A DNA stretch of 64,000 bases from Syngnathus acus (GCF_901709675.1 NC_051088.1:14673693-14737692), one strand, 5' to 3'. Shown: positions 23,283 through 37,409, counted from the first letter of the stretch. Numbers and translations: made by a program. The notes: generated from the sequence alone by a model not told the origin.

Positions 23283-24179
23283 ATAAAGACCCTTGAGAAA
23301 AGAGTAGAGGCCGAACGGCCATTGGGAGCACCGGGGGGTTGTTACCCTTTTTCTGGGCCTGTGTGAATAGTTTTCGCAACAGATTAACCCTCAGACTTTG
23401 CTGAATTTTACTCTCCCTGCAGTTTGTGGCGGGTTTTGGCTACAATACTAACATGACATCATCCACGGGTGTCCAAACTTTGGAGTTGCCTCATACTTGG
23501 GGTTTCCCTGCTATGACTGAAAACCTTGTAAATGGCTCATCACGCCATCAATCACATTATTATACAAAACTATCAGCCTTGAAGAAGACAAATGTGCTCT
23601 GCCAGGATGTGACCACCTACCAGCAACTACCAGCTGGATGTGGCGCACAAGTTTACAAACCTCAGCTCCACCATCACCGGCAGACAACCTGTCTGGATGC
23701 TCAAATAAACAAACGCACTAACAAGGCTGCAATGACGCTGGGACGACTAACCACCAGTGTCTGGTAGAACCTCCAAGCAGGCCATCGCAATCAAGTGCGA
23801 CTGCATTATCGGAATCACGACGCCCTAGCATCATACAGTTCCTGACGGAGAAGCACGTCAATTTATAAGGTGCCATACTTGGCAGGAACTGTCAGATGCT
23901 GAGGGAATAGTGGACAGCGAGTTGGCCTGCCATTACTCATCTCTACTCACACATTAGCTGATTCCTGTTTAGTTGAACTTGGAAGGACAATGTAGTAGTT
24001 TTTGGGCCTGAAATATATTTTTTCTGATGCCACATATACAAGTTCTATAGGACATTCATCTATTAGTCTAAACTGTGCCACTTTTGTGCACGCTTGAATG
24101 CACCATTGTTGAGACGATTTAAAAAAAAGTAACTTAAATGTTAACAAAAATGGCAAAAAAACTCATTCGTTCAGGTTTC
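23283..24179. other. Spacer between DUF4200 ORF and arhgap1
   Basis: A 113-codon open frame at 23426-23767 follows a good pyrimidine-AG at about 23421, but no family match was seen and its reading is not supported. Otherwise nothing was recognised. Confidence 0.45.
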
Positions 24180-25529
24180 TTTATTCTGCCACAAGAGTAC
24201 ATCATCGTCATACACATCAAGAACTAAATATCAAAAGGATGAAAAATAAAATTGAGAAAATAATCTTGAATTTATTTGAGCCTGGAAACCAAGTCACTTC
24301 TCCCAGAGAGAAAATATCTTACTGTCACCAGGACAACTAATTACAGTACAAAGATCACGAGATCATACACAGATGCGATTGATCAGCAAGTGTGAAACTT
24401 CAATGGCACTTGTTTGAGATTCTCTCCTCCGTTCACACGAACCCTGTTGGTTAAACCTTTAAACAATATCGAGCCCAGGCATATTTTGTGATTTTTTTTA
24501 ACGCATTAACACACACATACATAATATATACTGTATGTATATAGAGCACAGCATACACAGTAGCACTCATAAATGAAACAGCAAACAGCATGGCAACGAT
24601 TCCACCTAACATTGGTCAAGTAAAACATTAAATTCAAAATTGTAGTGTTAAGATTTTAGAACATTAGTTGTAAGGTTCATCAGAGTGTTTCAAGTTGAGG
24701 AAGTCGTTTTTAAGACAGGGTTTTTGCCCCTGTAAGAATGTGTATCAAGGCAGCAGATTTTTCCTAAATTTAATTCTGCAGCTTCCCCTAGTTTTATTAT
24801 TGATCCCTGGGGAACAAAGACACCATCACATAAATGGCACACAATTAAACAAAAGGCCAGGCGGCACAGGTACAAACAAAACCCACCAGCACAAAACCCG
24901 ATTGGATCACACGGTTCAGAGAGGGGGAGAGCGGACGCGTGCATGACAGCCCAAAGCACAGACGTTTGGGGGGGATTAATACAACAGTACAGCTAATCTG
25001 TTACTTTTTTTTAATTTTTTAAATACAGCAAGATTGTCCACAACATTTGGTACCATTTTTTTTAGGCAAACCTGAGGGTTTTCACACAACCCATTTATTT
25101 CTTCATGGTGGTTTTGTATTTTGTATTTTTTTTTGCATGAAAGAAACGTCAGAAACCAACAACAGCAACACATTGAATAGTAAACACATTTTCTGATTTC
25201 AATTCCACTTGACAATAATTGTACACATGCAGTTGTAGTTGGAATGTCGCTTTTGAGAAAATCTCTTTTGTTGTTCAATTTTGCATTTGCACGGTTGTTT
25301 TCTCACGAAGTGCTCACTACATTTCAATTTACGGTTGAGCACTAATCACGTTGCAATGGGCTCAATCTGATTTTCAGGGGACAAAAGATACAAATCAAAT
25401 CATCCGAGAGATGTTTGTTTTTAATGTGCATTTTAGATCTAAGCTGTGTTGCTTCAAGAGCTATTTGGGCTCACTCGCTATCAAGGTTGAGTAGCCTCCA
25501 GTGGCGAGTCAGACAAAAGGGGACCGCAT
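24180..25529 (-). other. arhgap1 3'UTR (inferred)
   Basis: A minus-strand AATAAA (TTTATT, 24180-24185) lies 1.35 kb past the arhgap1 stop and no other gene intervenes. The 3'UTR probably spans this stretch. Open frames inside it are short and unsupported. Confidence 0.5.
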
Positions 25530-28500
25530 TTAGGTAAAGACCAAGTGCTGCTGGTCCAACAGGCATCGGGTGAAGTTGTTGATTGGTCCAATGGCGCTGA
25601 GTGACATGGCGTTGTCCCGCCCCCAGAGCAGGTTGGGCCCAAAAACCACAGCTAGGTTGCTGTTGGTCATCTTATTCACTTCGCTGTTGACTGTTACCTG
25701 TTAACAGCACGGCATTACGTTTTGAAACTCAAAGGTATAATAATGATTTCATCCATCGCTATAAAACCCACCAAGACAGGTCAGCTGTGTAAACTGGTTT
25801 AGTCAAAGTCAATAGCTGGTCAAATATTACCTAAGCTTCATATCGGTTATGTGTTCTGGCATTTGCAAATTTGCCTGATTGCAGATTTTTATTTTTGGGA
25901 TGAATAAATTTCAATTTTGCTATTGAGCGCCTTGTTCGCAAACAGCAAGTTGGACACATTCAACAGTCGTACATTTAAAAGTTTGGAGAATGTATTTAAA
26001 AAATCAAAAAAATAAAAAGTTACATTGGAGAAAAGCCAACATACCTGTGCCAGGAATGTGATTAGGTATCTGAGTGTGGCGTAGTTCTCCTCTGGCAGTG
26101 ACTCCACCAGCGTCTTCATGACGGTCACCTGACTGTCACTGGGCACAGCTTGACATAAACCAACACGGCAGTTAGTGACAACTCCACACACACCTACCCG
26201 GCGACATTTTGGAATGACGCATGGCGAACCCACAGGCAAAATTGACTATGTCATTATAGAGCTGGAAGGTCAGCAGTGGCTCGGGCAGTTCTCGCAGAAA
26301 CGTCTTCAAGATCACGGCCGCCAAATGGACATCTTCCATCTCTTTGAAGTTGACCGTTTCGCCTGCAAAAAGGGCAAAGGCGTTCAAGAAACCGTATGGA
26401 ATGTGTTTTGTTTTCACGGCACCCTCCACCAGGTGTCATCTGCGTGTGCTGTGAAGTAAACTGTCGAGCAGTTGGTGAGGAACCTTAGAAAGGCAGCATC
26501 TGTCAATGACGTGCTTTTTGAGAATGCACAGAATTAGGCCAAGTGCTCTTGAAGAGAGAATGTTTGAGTGCACGCAGTACCACCAGGAAATGATGTGTCG
26601 CTAATACAACACATAAAACACAACATTTCTGAGTGTTTGAAACGATAAATTGATGAGATATAATCAATTATGTCAACCTGAATTATATCGGAGTTGAACC
26701 TCCTTCACCAAAGTCACATTGGCGGAACGTCGGAAGATTCCCTCAATCTCCAGACCTGAGAAAAAACACAAATGTTGGACGGAAACAAAACCAACTCAAG
26801 CCGCCGTGTAGTTTCGGGTGGTGTTGAATTCACCTTGCTCTGAAAGGAAGCTGATTGTGTCTCTCATCACCACAGGAACCGCGTCTCCGTCTGGATTTCT
26901 CTTTCGTAACCTGAGAGACGCATAAAGGCACGCTCCTTTTAACTGCGACGCCTTTGACACCCACAAGTGGTGTTTGCCACGAAAGACAAGAGGTGACTTG
27001 CAATTCAAGGGGGACCCCAAAGACCTGGTTGGGGAGAGGAGGACTCCGAGGAGGGGACATAGGAGGCAGTGAGCTTGGCTTCAGGGAGGCTCTCAACTTG
27101 TTGTCGTATCTGCACGGATGCACGCACGCCAGTCAGCTTTTGCGGTTATCAGATTTCATTCAAGGCAAGATGGGAATAACAAGCGCTTACTCTTTGACAC
27201 GGGCTGGAATGATGAGCTGCTCACACTTGACCACGTCCTCCAGCTCACTCAGATAGCTCACGTAGTTGATTTTCCTCCCAAACTTAAAACTACACCCAAA
27301 AAGAGATGAGCCAAATAATAATCATCATAACATTGCTACAAAGAGTAAACCTCCACGACAAAGTTCAGCCAAGTACCTGATGATGGGTTTGAAGAGGATC
27401 AACAGGGTCTTTATGAACATGGTGGGATGGACAATATACAAGGCTTTGATATTCTTCTTATACCTGGCATAGAAAAACAACAAACACTACTAAGGGAGGG
27501 GGGAAAAAAAAGACGTCCGAACAAACATGACTCAAATAAAGATTAGATAGTCACGACTGAGATCACTGGTGCGCGCACGCTAACTCACTTCCTGTCAAAC
27601 TCCCTGTAAGCATCTCGCAGCCAGCTGAGAGACGGCTTGTTCTCGCTGGTCAGCCCGTGGTGGAAGTAGATCAGGGTGTAGTCGCTTTCAACATACTGGT
27701 CCAATGTTCCTTTCAGGTACCTGTAAGACAAAACCTGACCAGATCAAAAACATATCTATAAAAAAAGAACAATTCTGAATACTGTTCTTGCCTTGACACA
27801 AACAATTGATCCTAACATTTAAACAACAACCAGTAATCTGTATTTTGATCCCGGCACCCCCAAACTCATTAAATATTGTTAAAAAAATGAATTCATCTTC
27901 CAACATGGTTGTCTAAACTAAAAATAAAAAAAACACCAGCATGCTTGAGTTCCCTATACCTTCTATTGCTATCACATACACTTACATCAACACCACATTC
28001 AATCGCTTCTTTTATACGGTACAAAAAATGCGAATTATTTACACTGGCATTGATTAAAATGGTACGCCAGCAGCAGCCGTGCACTTCAAAGTCTGCGGTG
28101 ATGCCGAGCGCCCACGATGCAAAAAGCTTTTTAATATGTCATAAAGGCAAACGCCTCCTACACGACATCATCTTCACACTCAAAAGGTGTTTAAGCTGCA
28201 AGCGATGCAATAAATAAAACACGGACTCAACTAACCCTTGTGTATTAAGCCCATATTAATATGCGACGGAGGGTCCTTCGGCAACATAACAAGCCAACTT
28301 AAATGGAGCTAACTCTATGTTTCATCCTTATTGTCTAAAAAATATCCAGGCAATACAGGTGAGAATATGTGACATATTTCCTACTGAACTAGGAAAAAGA
28401 TGGCATTTTGCAACATGTCAATCAAAAGCAGCAATGCATTTGTTTTCAAGCTATTTTCTTTACTCGAAATTTATTTATGTTGCGAGGCAGACCATAAGTA

Positions 28501-29902
28501 CTGATGTATAGTTATATATATAAAAAAAAAAAAAAAGCCCATATTTGGACAAAGCAGGTGTCTGCTGGACAGCGGCGCGATATACTTATTTAAACAGGTA
28601 GGTGATAAAACAAAAAGGATTTTATCGATTTTCAGGTGGCTGGAGCCCCGTGTCCCACTAAAATATTCACGCTCCTGCACTGAGCATTCAATTGCATTCT
28701 ATAACCTCCCCCCAAAAAAACAATTCTTAAATTCTTGATGCAGAATTAACTCAGGGTTTATGGAATGTGCAAAGAAATAAAGCTCATCCGATTTGGCAGT
28801 TGCTAGGCTGAAAAATCTACAGGAAAGATTTTGGTCTACTGGACTAATCCTCAAGCAAAGTGCCCAACTTCTGCCATACAATCAAGTTAAATTTACTGTC
28901 AACTATTTTTACAGTCCTAGCAGCAAAATTCATAGCTGGGACTGACTCACATCAGCAGCTTGTGATGGTCCAGTTCGTGCTGGGGGGGCATCCTGCACGC
29001 GTTAAAGACAATCACTTTTCTGCCAAAGTTGTCGTCGCCTACAAGACGACAACGGGAAAACAAACAGTGAGGACCGATAAGAGGATGAGGTCCGCAGAAG
29101 ATGGCCGCCGCTACCACTGACCGGCGACTTCGATGATTTGATGCCGGGCGATGTCATAGTAGGGATGGTCCCAGGGTAGGTGGGGGGAACTGGCATCAAA
29201 CTGCTGAGAGATGTCAGTCTCTGACATAAACACACATGCACACGTCAGCAGTTTTAAAAAAAAGTTGATGATGATCTGTGAATGTTGAGTTAATAGTTGC
29301 ATAATGTAAACGCCGTATATGCATTCATGTTTTTTAAAATGATCTTCATTCGGCTTGTGTTTTACAAACTCATTCCAGCAAATGTAACTCTGCAAAACAC
29401 ATCCAGTTCCTTCTCCATTCAAGCATCTTGTTTGTCCAGTATTTACGTAAGTAGTATTCTTAGACGAAAGCATGATGAAAGAAGGCAGCTGCCAACAGCG
29501 GTCGTCCCTCACTCCACCCACACATCATGCGAGCGAGTCGATTATCTCAAAACTCAAGCATCAACAAATAAATATTGATATTTATCTTTCCAACCTTGTT
29601 AAATAATTGTTGAAAATTACAAGTGAACAAAAGGCTCATTTACTGGACTTGGCCACACTTTTCCAACGATACAGATAATGTGTTTTCATTGACAGCAATT
29701 ATGAATAGAGATGCAAGCAGGTACAAAACTGATTTAGGACTAGCTTCACTTTCTAGAAATATCACCCGACCCACTCACCTGACTTGCTGAGAGTCGATTC
29801 ATCCGTCGGCCACTGCTGGTCCTCTAAAGTGGCCAGCTTGAGGTGGCCCAGTTGTGCCGTCGTCGGGTCCTCGCTCAAATCCACAAGCAGCTCCGAAGAC
29901 AT
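25530..29902 (-). CDS. arhgap1: Rho GTPase-activating protein 1 (p50RhoGAP)
   Basis: Cytosolic and endosomal GAP for Cdc42/Rho GTPases. Twelve exons join in frame to 430 residues: 29779-29902, 29122-29220, 28951-29038, 27589-27720, 27377-27463, 27191-27289, 27002-27109, 26834-26910, 26678-26755, 26234-26362, 26045-26148, 25530-25697. The order is an acidic N-terminus, then a CRAL-TRIO/Sec14 lipid-binding domain (from about [14 protein letters not shown] to [11 protein letters not shown]), a proline-rich linker ([13 protein letters not shown]) and the RhoGAP domain. The arginine finger lies in GIFRRSA (Arg about 280). Downstream are [17 protein letters not shown] and [17 protein letters not shown], which hold the conserved GAP Lys and Asn residues. 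Intron 7 has a GC donor (GCAAGT). A 5'UTR splice acceptor lies at 29991-29993, so the promoter is further upstream. Confidence 0.95.
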
Positions 29903-32900
29903 TGCACACCGCAGGATGGCGCAGCACGCAAGCACTCAGATGACACCACGTTTAAGACACACACACACGCACACTCAAACGCACGCTGTCCTGCAAGAGA
30001 CAAGTGTTGTCTGTGAGATACATACGGCCATGAATCACAAGCGGCCAAGTTCATTTGACCTTTTCATTTATCCTACTTTATGTGAGATGTAATCTTGAGC
30101 AGTGTGGTTTTACGCCGCTGTAAACTACAACCATAATAATATACAATTATACCACAATGTTAAATCAACACCTCTTTGACCTTGCCAATAAAAACTAGGG
30201 CTGAACAAGATAGTCGAATGGAATTTTCTAAGTGCAAAGACCTTGGTATGCGTATCTTAGTTATAAGTTGACATGATAAAGGCACTGATTATTTTTCATT
30301 ATTGACTTGCCATGTTTTCGCCACATTTTGGTCGATTTTTTTGAAGTTGTCGTCGTGAAAGCTTGACTGAAAGTCAATGTTTCAAAAGTTTACTCTAACT
30401 GGAGTAGACAATCTTTCACATGACTTCAAGCGTTGTTTGCCTTACTTTTAGTGTAAGCCTTAAATTATTCTGGCAATATTGAATCATTCAGCGCTAAACT
30501 AAATTCTCCTACATTTCTTGTAGAATTTTGGAATCACTACTTGTTCCGGATCATATTACAATCCTTCGATTGTGCAGGTGTACAGACTGAAGTGGCCGAC
30601 GATAAGATACTGTCCAATGCATTTTACTCTTGTCACATATCAACTTCAAACACTCTTTACCAACACATGCATCCACATACATCCCCCAACCCCCACGCTG
30701 TACCCAGCCCCTAATGTGTGGCATAATGCTGGTTGACAGAGCGCTGCTTTAAATAAATGCTGTTACTAACCAACAGGCATAGGCCATGTCACCGCTGCTG
30801 GCCAACCACAAACGACCGCATTTGTGTAGTTGCTCACTCACACACCCCACACAAACAGCCAAACAGCCAAACACACACACACACACACACACACATAGCG
30901 AGTGATCACAGCGCAATGACCAATGCAATTCAGGACATTTGCATTTTTTCATGCTGTGCAGCATGGTCCGTTTTTTTCAGCCTGTAATTTATTCACATAG
31001 TTGTTTCAAAACAACAAACTGGAAAGAATACTTCAAATGATTATTAAGGCACATGACTTTTTCTACTGCCCATAATTTTGTCCTCTGCAATAATCTTTCA
31101 TTTGTGCCAGTTAAGTCGAGTTTATAGGGCATTTTTTTAGGGCATTTGAAGCATTGCATTACCATTGTCTCAGATTTTGGGCCTGTATGAAAAATTGGTG
31201 GGTATTTTTAACTAAACCTTGTTAGATCCCATTGTCCAATTTGAAAAATTCTTACATCATTGTACTGAGGTTAAAATGTTATATTTGGGGAAATATCAGT
31301 TAAAGGATGGTTATGAGAGCGCTTATGGAATATGTGGGGAAACTAACTATCAATTGACTATAATTTTTAATGCAATTGGAGGAGGAGTCCAACCATGCAA
31401 GTTGTATTAGTAGAATAAGGCTAAATTCCCATTTCCAAACTGAAGTCAATCAATTCTTTATTGCATAAAATTGAGCGCATAAACAGAGCCACTACTTGGC
31501 TGCAGTCAAGACACATTTAAATTTGAATGAATTGCTTCAAGACATTTGTCCATCAGTTTTGTATGCTTCTCCTAATTAGGGATGCAAATAAGCTGAAGGC
31601 AAGAAGTGCAAAGTGCACACTGGTCTTCGTAAACTTCATTGATGGGGACTCTAAATAGACCATAAATATGAACGTGAGTGCGATTGGTTGTTTGCTCGCC
31701 ACTCCAAAGGGTAACTAGTTCTTTACCCAAAGTCAACTCAACTGCAACCCAACAAGGACAAGGTTGGCTGGATTCACGGATGTAGATACCTCGGGATCAA
31801 CATCCCGTGCTAACATTGCATCCTGGTTACGTCACATTTTTGACAATGCATTTTTTAAAAAACGAAATTACAAGCAAGTGTCACGCCTCGGAGAAACGCT
31901 GTCACGCAAGAGCAGAAATGATCATATCAGCCAATTGGAATGACGCTGACGTCTACTTCCAGTGCAGAGGCTAATGAAGCTAACTTTAGCAGCCCTAGCT
32001 TGTAAACACAAGCATAGCTACAGTATCATCCTCAAAATGCTATGACCATCGGTCCGGAAAACAAACACTAATACATCATTAACTCACAACCTCCCTAGTC
32101 ACGTTTTCTTAAGATCGGAAATGATTAAGCTTAAAAAAAAAAGATGATCGTCGCATATAATTGCCATGTAAACATAAAGCGCGCAAGGAACAGTGCGTCA
32201 AATTGCACGCGACTACAACACGTTCATATTCAAACAATTACACAAAGGATACTTATCATAAAAGGTAATTATATGGCGTTTCTATTCACCTGAAGAGCTT
32301 TGTGATGATTTATCTCGCAGCACTATGAACACACAAACAAGCAACGTTACACCTTTTCCGCTTTTACACTTTCAAAATAAATGGTTGTCTTCCGCTCCTT
32401 ACCGTTGGGCATTTTCAAGATAAAAGTGATCTTATAAGTGTGGGTGCGACCCCTTGAGGTCTGACTGGGAAATTATAATTCTTATGCTACAATCGAGGAA
32501 AGGTGGAAATCGGACTGATCCCACTTGGATTGACTTCAAAATCATCACTTATCAGCAGACCCCAAAACGTCACAACATTGCATCATGAGAGAGCATGCCA
32601 TTTTCAACACTTTAGATTATTTGTAAAATAACAGCAACAATATTAATACTATTAATATATTGATATTATTAATATTGATTAATATTAATATACCCACACA
32701 TATGGACTGATTGACAGTATAAATTGGGAGGAGGGGTACATTTTGACAGCAAAAAATGAAATGTGACTCATGCCCAGTCGCTTGCAATCAATCTTCCACA
32801 TACATGAAAGTGTGACTTTCCATTTAGAGTACTGATTTGGTTATTAAAATATTATATGTTAAGTGACACAAATACTTATTTTTGAGAGATGTACTAAGGA

Positions 32901-34332
32901 GTTTGAGAAAGAAAATGCCTTTTGCAGGAGAACCTTGATATTCTACTCTTTGCACGAATGGTTTTGAGAAACACACACTGTTTTGAAAAATTTAATTCTG
33001 ATGTGGGAAATGTAACAAAATGACTGCGAGCACAGGAAAATACTTGTTTGGGAAGACAAGAGCTGACCCGAAGAAAGGGTAAGTCACATGAGCGTGATTT
33101 CCAATTTTTCGACATTCTCAGTTGTGCTGGTATTGAGTAACCGAAACGGTTGACACCGGTTAGCTGTTTAAAAAGAGGAGCAGCCTTTAGAAGCAACTGG
33201 AAGAAACATTTGTATCTCACTAAGGTAATATAACATTTACATTTCACATGACACTGAATTGTGCAAGTCTCTTTTCTGACTTTTTACCCTTTTTATGCAA
33301 AGTTATGTCTTTTAACTGTGTGTTTTTACTCCAAGTCACATCAGCGCTTGTAGAAACTTGCATGCACACGCTTCAGTGAGATAACATTGGCAACTACTGT
33401 TTGTGAGATCCCCCCCCCCCCCCCCCCCAACAAAGGGGCACTTTTTATTTAATATTTTTAATGGGAGAGGAGGGGTGGCTCTTGAATGGCATAAATGATT
33501 GAATACTAAATAAAATAAATACTGATAATGTTCAACTTAAATATGAACATGTTTAAAATGTTATACTTTTCAATATTGTTTGGGATGCTGGTATATGACA
33601 AACCAAAAATGTTATGCTTGATTACAGCTTTTCTTCAATTCCCTATTAACTGCCGCGGAAGGTTTTACAATTGGAAATGTTTTAAAAATGACCCAAGCTG
33701 AACTTCCCATATAAATTTATTGCAAACTTCCCATTGTAATAGACCTTACCTTGAGTTTATGCAATTTCTTTCTCAGTACTCGGTTTTTAAATTAACAAAT
33801 GTGTTGCTTTAACCTGCACAATGTAATCTTTCAAATTAATTAATCAACATTTTATTTTTCACTGTCAGCTTCATACCTTAGACTGTGGCTGAGGCTCCTT
33901 CCTCTTCTTATCAGTGCATGCGTTGCTCTTGCAGTCAAAACTGTAACCTAACCTTGCACAATTAGTTTTTACTTCTGCTTCATTATTCAGTAAAGAATAG
34001 TAAGCGGCTGACAAAACAAAAAATAATATAAATGTTGAGAAAAAAGACCGCAGGCATAAGAAAAAAAAAGGAAGTATCCTGATTAACATAGTGTAGGAGT
34101 ACTTACACATTTACCAGTCTTTTTTTTTTTTAGAAAAAAAAAAGGTATCCGTGCTTCTACTTAAGTAGAGCACATTGCTACCTGATCTCCCTACGAAATG
34201 CATTTTGTCGTCCAGCCATAAATCCTGAAGAGCATCCCTATCATGAACGATTGGCGAATGCGTGAGGTTGTGTACAAGATGTGCCATTTTCAAATACTTT
34301 CTTATTTTGAATTTCCAATTTCAGGTGTAACA
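29903..34332. other. Intergenic region between arhgap1 and Ly6 gene
   Basis: 29903-29990 is arhgap1 5'UTR next to a clear acceptor (TCTCTTGCAG, minus strand). Distant noncoding 5' exons of arhgap1 may lie further right but could not be placed. The stretch also holds a CA microsatellite (about 30862-30895), an AT-rich palindromic patch (about 32640-32692) and a poly-C run of about 20 (33409-33428). A TTTCAG acceptor at 34319-34324, just before the Ly6 start, implies an upstream noncoding Ly6 exon. No other gene was seen. Confidence 0.55.
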
Positions 34333-35027
34333 ATGAAAACTGCGGTGTGTGCCGTTCTCCTCTTGCTGGCTTTTTCTCAAGGTATTGAGTGTTCCAACAT
34401 GCTACAGTGGCCATTAGATACTTTGCCAATAATAAAAAAAAAAAAATCTGCAGCATTCTCAAATTGAGAATAAATGAAAGAATGAAAACTCAGATGTAAT
34501 GGGGATACAAATGTACAGTGTCTGGCCACATTTTGATGTTGTCACATTTTGTTGTTTTTCTAGTTGAAGCACTGAGGTGCAACTACTGTTTCTCAAAAGG
34601 CAGCAATCTGTGTAATCCGACTAGCATCCAGACTTGTTCCAGATCTGCTGATGCCTGCGCTGCAGTTATCCTTCAAGGACCTCTAAGTAAATTTCTAAGT
34701 TCGGGTTTGTAGATGCCAAAGGAAATTTAAGTGTGGTCAGAAATTGTGTGTGAATGCTGAGAGATGCTCTCAAGTGACTATGGCTATATGTCATTTATGA
34801 CGACCCCTGTTGAGGTCTGACAGAATAATGAATTTTTGATTTTTTTCATTTCATCGACCAACACTGAATGAATTGTATTTATTATTTCATAGTCATCTAA
34901 TTCAGTTTCTCTTGACTTCATTGCAGGCCAATCTTTCCGTCAGTGCATGAACATGGCTGTGTGTCAGGGCTACATCAAAACACCCGGCGCATTCGCTAAT
35001 TGCTGCAGCACAGACCTCTGCAACTGA
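34333..35027 (+). CDS. Secreted Ly6/uPAR-type small cysteine-rich protein
   Basis: Three exons join in frame to 90 residues: 34333-34381, 34564-34686, 34927-35027. Residues 1-20 are a signal peptide (MKTAVCAVLLLLAFSQG then VEA). The mature part has ten cysteines in the Ly6/uPAR arrangement: RCNYC at the start, CSRSADAC in the middle and the terminal CC then DLCN signature. It stops directly after the CN motif, so there is no hydrophobic tail for a GPI anchor and the product should be secreted. The exon layout (signal exon, then two domain exons) is the usual one for this family. A poly(A) signal at 35088-35093 lies 61 nt after the stop. The family is secure, but no specific orthologue was recognised. 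Confidence 0.88.
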
Positions 35028-37023
35028 ACGCCTTGACTAGCAGTCACTTTGCAAAACGCTGTTTGCTTTTTGCTCATCTCACATGCAAATAAAGGCTATT
35101 TCCTCTGAGTGGAAACAATTATTTCAAGTAATTTGCCACCTCACGCCTAGATAGATCAGTAAAGAGACTAGTTAGAAACAACTTAGTGTGATTTTTGCAG
35201 TAAATATCTCAATTCTACACTCCGCCAGGTTTTTGTGCCTTAAAAAAATACACTAAGATTTATCATATTAAATTAGAAAGGAAAAAACACAATGATCATC
35301 AAAACAAGCAGATCCAAAGCCATAATGATCGAAATTTCCTGAATCGTATTGCCAACTGCATTAGTTGGATATACCCCACACCAGATTGGCACCCCACAAA
35401 CTTTACCAACTAGGTCTGAAAATCTAACAATAACCACTTCATGGCATCACTCACTACTCTGTTCACATGCATCAGTTCATGCGATCCACCCCATGCAGCA
35501 AATAGTTGGATGGACCTTTTTCAGTTACTTTAAGGATTTTGAAATAATACTAATTCAGTAGTACATTAGGTGATGTTTTTTTGTGAATAACCAGAAACCC
35601 AAAGAAACCTTACTTGACATTTGGTGACGGCAATCCTAGTACTACGCACTCCAATAAACAGCATGGAGAGAACCAACCGTCTTGTTTTACGAGGTGAACC
35701 ACATTGACTGGGGCTTCCCCTAATAGCGAGACCCCAGGAAACATGGTGGAAACAACCATCTGGAGCCTGGAGCTTGAGATTCCCACCAACATTTACGATT
35801 TGTATATTACATGCACGGCGGTCCTGACATACTGTAAGACATTTCAATGCTACAAATTCAATTCATACAACTTGAGTCGCCCATCTATGCTAATCTCTCT
35901 GAATGTGTTGCGGATCTGATTCTTTCTAGTTAGGGTCAAGGGTAAAACATTATTCCATGTTTTTGTCATAACACATTTTTAATTTTCAACCTCAGCCCTC
36001 TAATGAGCAAATGCATTTTATGATACTGTTCATATGTCTCCCTCATTAAGACAAGTGTTGTAAAACACGTGCTAGTGGAATCCCAGCATGAGAGCGCAAG
36101 TTTGAAGTAGCAAGGCAACGTTGGCTCCTCGTAAGCACAGCGGGACGTTCGGCAGCTCAAGCGAGCCTCATATTATGCCCCTGACCTGCAGAGGATTTCC
36201 TCAGATTTTCCAATGCATCATTTTCCTTCTTGCCTCTGGGTGAGGAAACTGGTGCGACCTTGATATGTTTGCAATTATTCCGTAAAATCCATTAATGAAA
36301 ATATTTGGCAGCTTCCAGTTAACATCACTGATGGGATTCCCTACAAAATGGCCACAGAATGTAAACTTGGCTGCATTGTGGAAAAAAAAAAGTTCCACCT
36401 GCGTGTTTTTAAACAGTAAATCCACCCAAGACATCCTGCCATTTAGCAGGAGAGGTGTGAGAAGGTTTTCACAGCTCAACAGCAAATCTGCTACAGCTGC
36501 AAACAACATGGCAGAATTTTTACAAAACATGCAACAGCAATAAGACTTTCCATGTTTTTTTTTTTCTTTTCATGTTGTACCCTCATTCATTATTTTGGTT
36601 CATTATTTTGATCCAGCAGATTGGGTTGATTTGGGTGCTCATCATAATCTTCCACATGTAGCCTTTGAGTATCGGAAGTAGATACAAGTGAATCTTTATC
36701 GCTCGCAACCCGTTTGGCGGCTATGCAAAAATGCCTGCTCTAGGAGTTTGGTGATTTTCATCAGTGGTGGCAGTCGCAGGACCTGGTGATGACTCGTTAA
36801 GAAATTGAAAAAACAACATATGACAGCAAATCATTTTGGTCCACAGATTGCAAGTGGTCCACATAATTGTGTGTAAATGGATTCAGATACTTGGATGGGC
36901 ATCCCTTGGTGAAATGTACACACCTCCTGCATATATGGCACTCCTCCCCCAGCTATAAATTTTTGCTCCAACTGAGCTTCTATCAAACGACTCTGTCGCT
37001 GCTCCCTCACAAACAGGACAAGA
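35028..37023. other. Spacer upstream of anos1
   Basis: No supported gene. The last 70 bp contain a TATAAAT at 36954-36960, the best candidate anos1 core promoter element. Confidence 0.55.
36954..36960 (+). promoter_or_regulatory. Candidate anos1 TATA box
   Basis: TATAAAT located 64 bp upstream of the anos1 ATG. This would put transcription start near 36985 with a short 5'UTR. It is a positional inference and no initiator motif was confirmed. Confidence 0.4.
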
Positions 37024-37366
37024 ATGCAGGCTACTGTGCCACATAGGAACCTGCTCGTCCTCCTCTTTGTCTCTGGTGTATGTACCAAAAAGCTCCTTCA
37101 AGGTTCCAACCATGACAGCAAGGATGGGATGGCCTGGCTTGAGACTTTTCCGAGGGCGAGGTGCACGTCCCGCTGCTTGAGTTTGCACAGCGTGGCAACA
37201 CTGCAGGTAAACTCAGTTGTCCTATTAAAAAAAAAAAAGTGATTGTCGATCTCCATTCAGTCCTTTTGTTGTGTGAATTTGTCAATTGCATTTTTGCAGT
37301 GTTTTTTTTTATCCTTTATGTTTAAATTATTTGGACACAACGATGATAACTACAACGCCTGGTCAA

Positions 37367-37409
<43 letters not shown>

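Noticed and set aside
23426-23767. 113-codon plus-strand frame after a good acceptor-like site
   Set aside because: No partner exon, no recognised family and mixed composition. Kept only as a remark in the spacer entry.
30749-30987. Small frames on both strands with CVCV/THTH runs
   Set aside because: Caused by a CA microsatellite.
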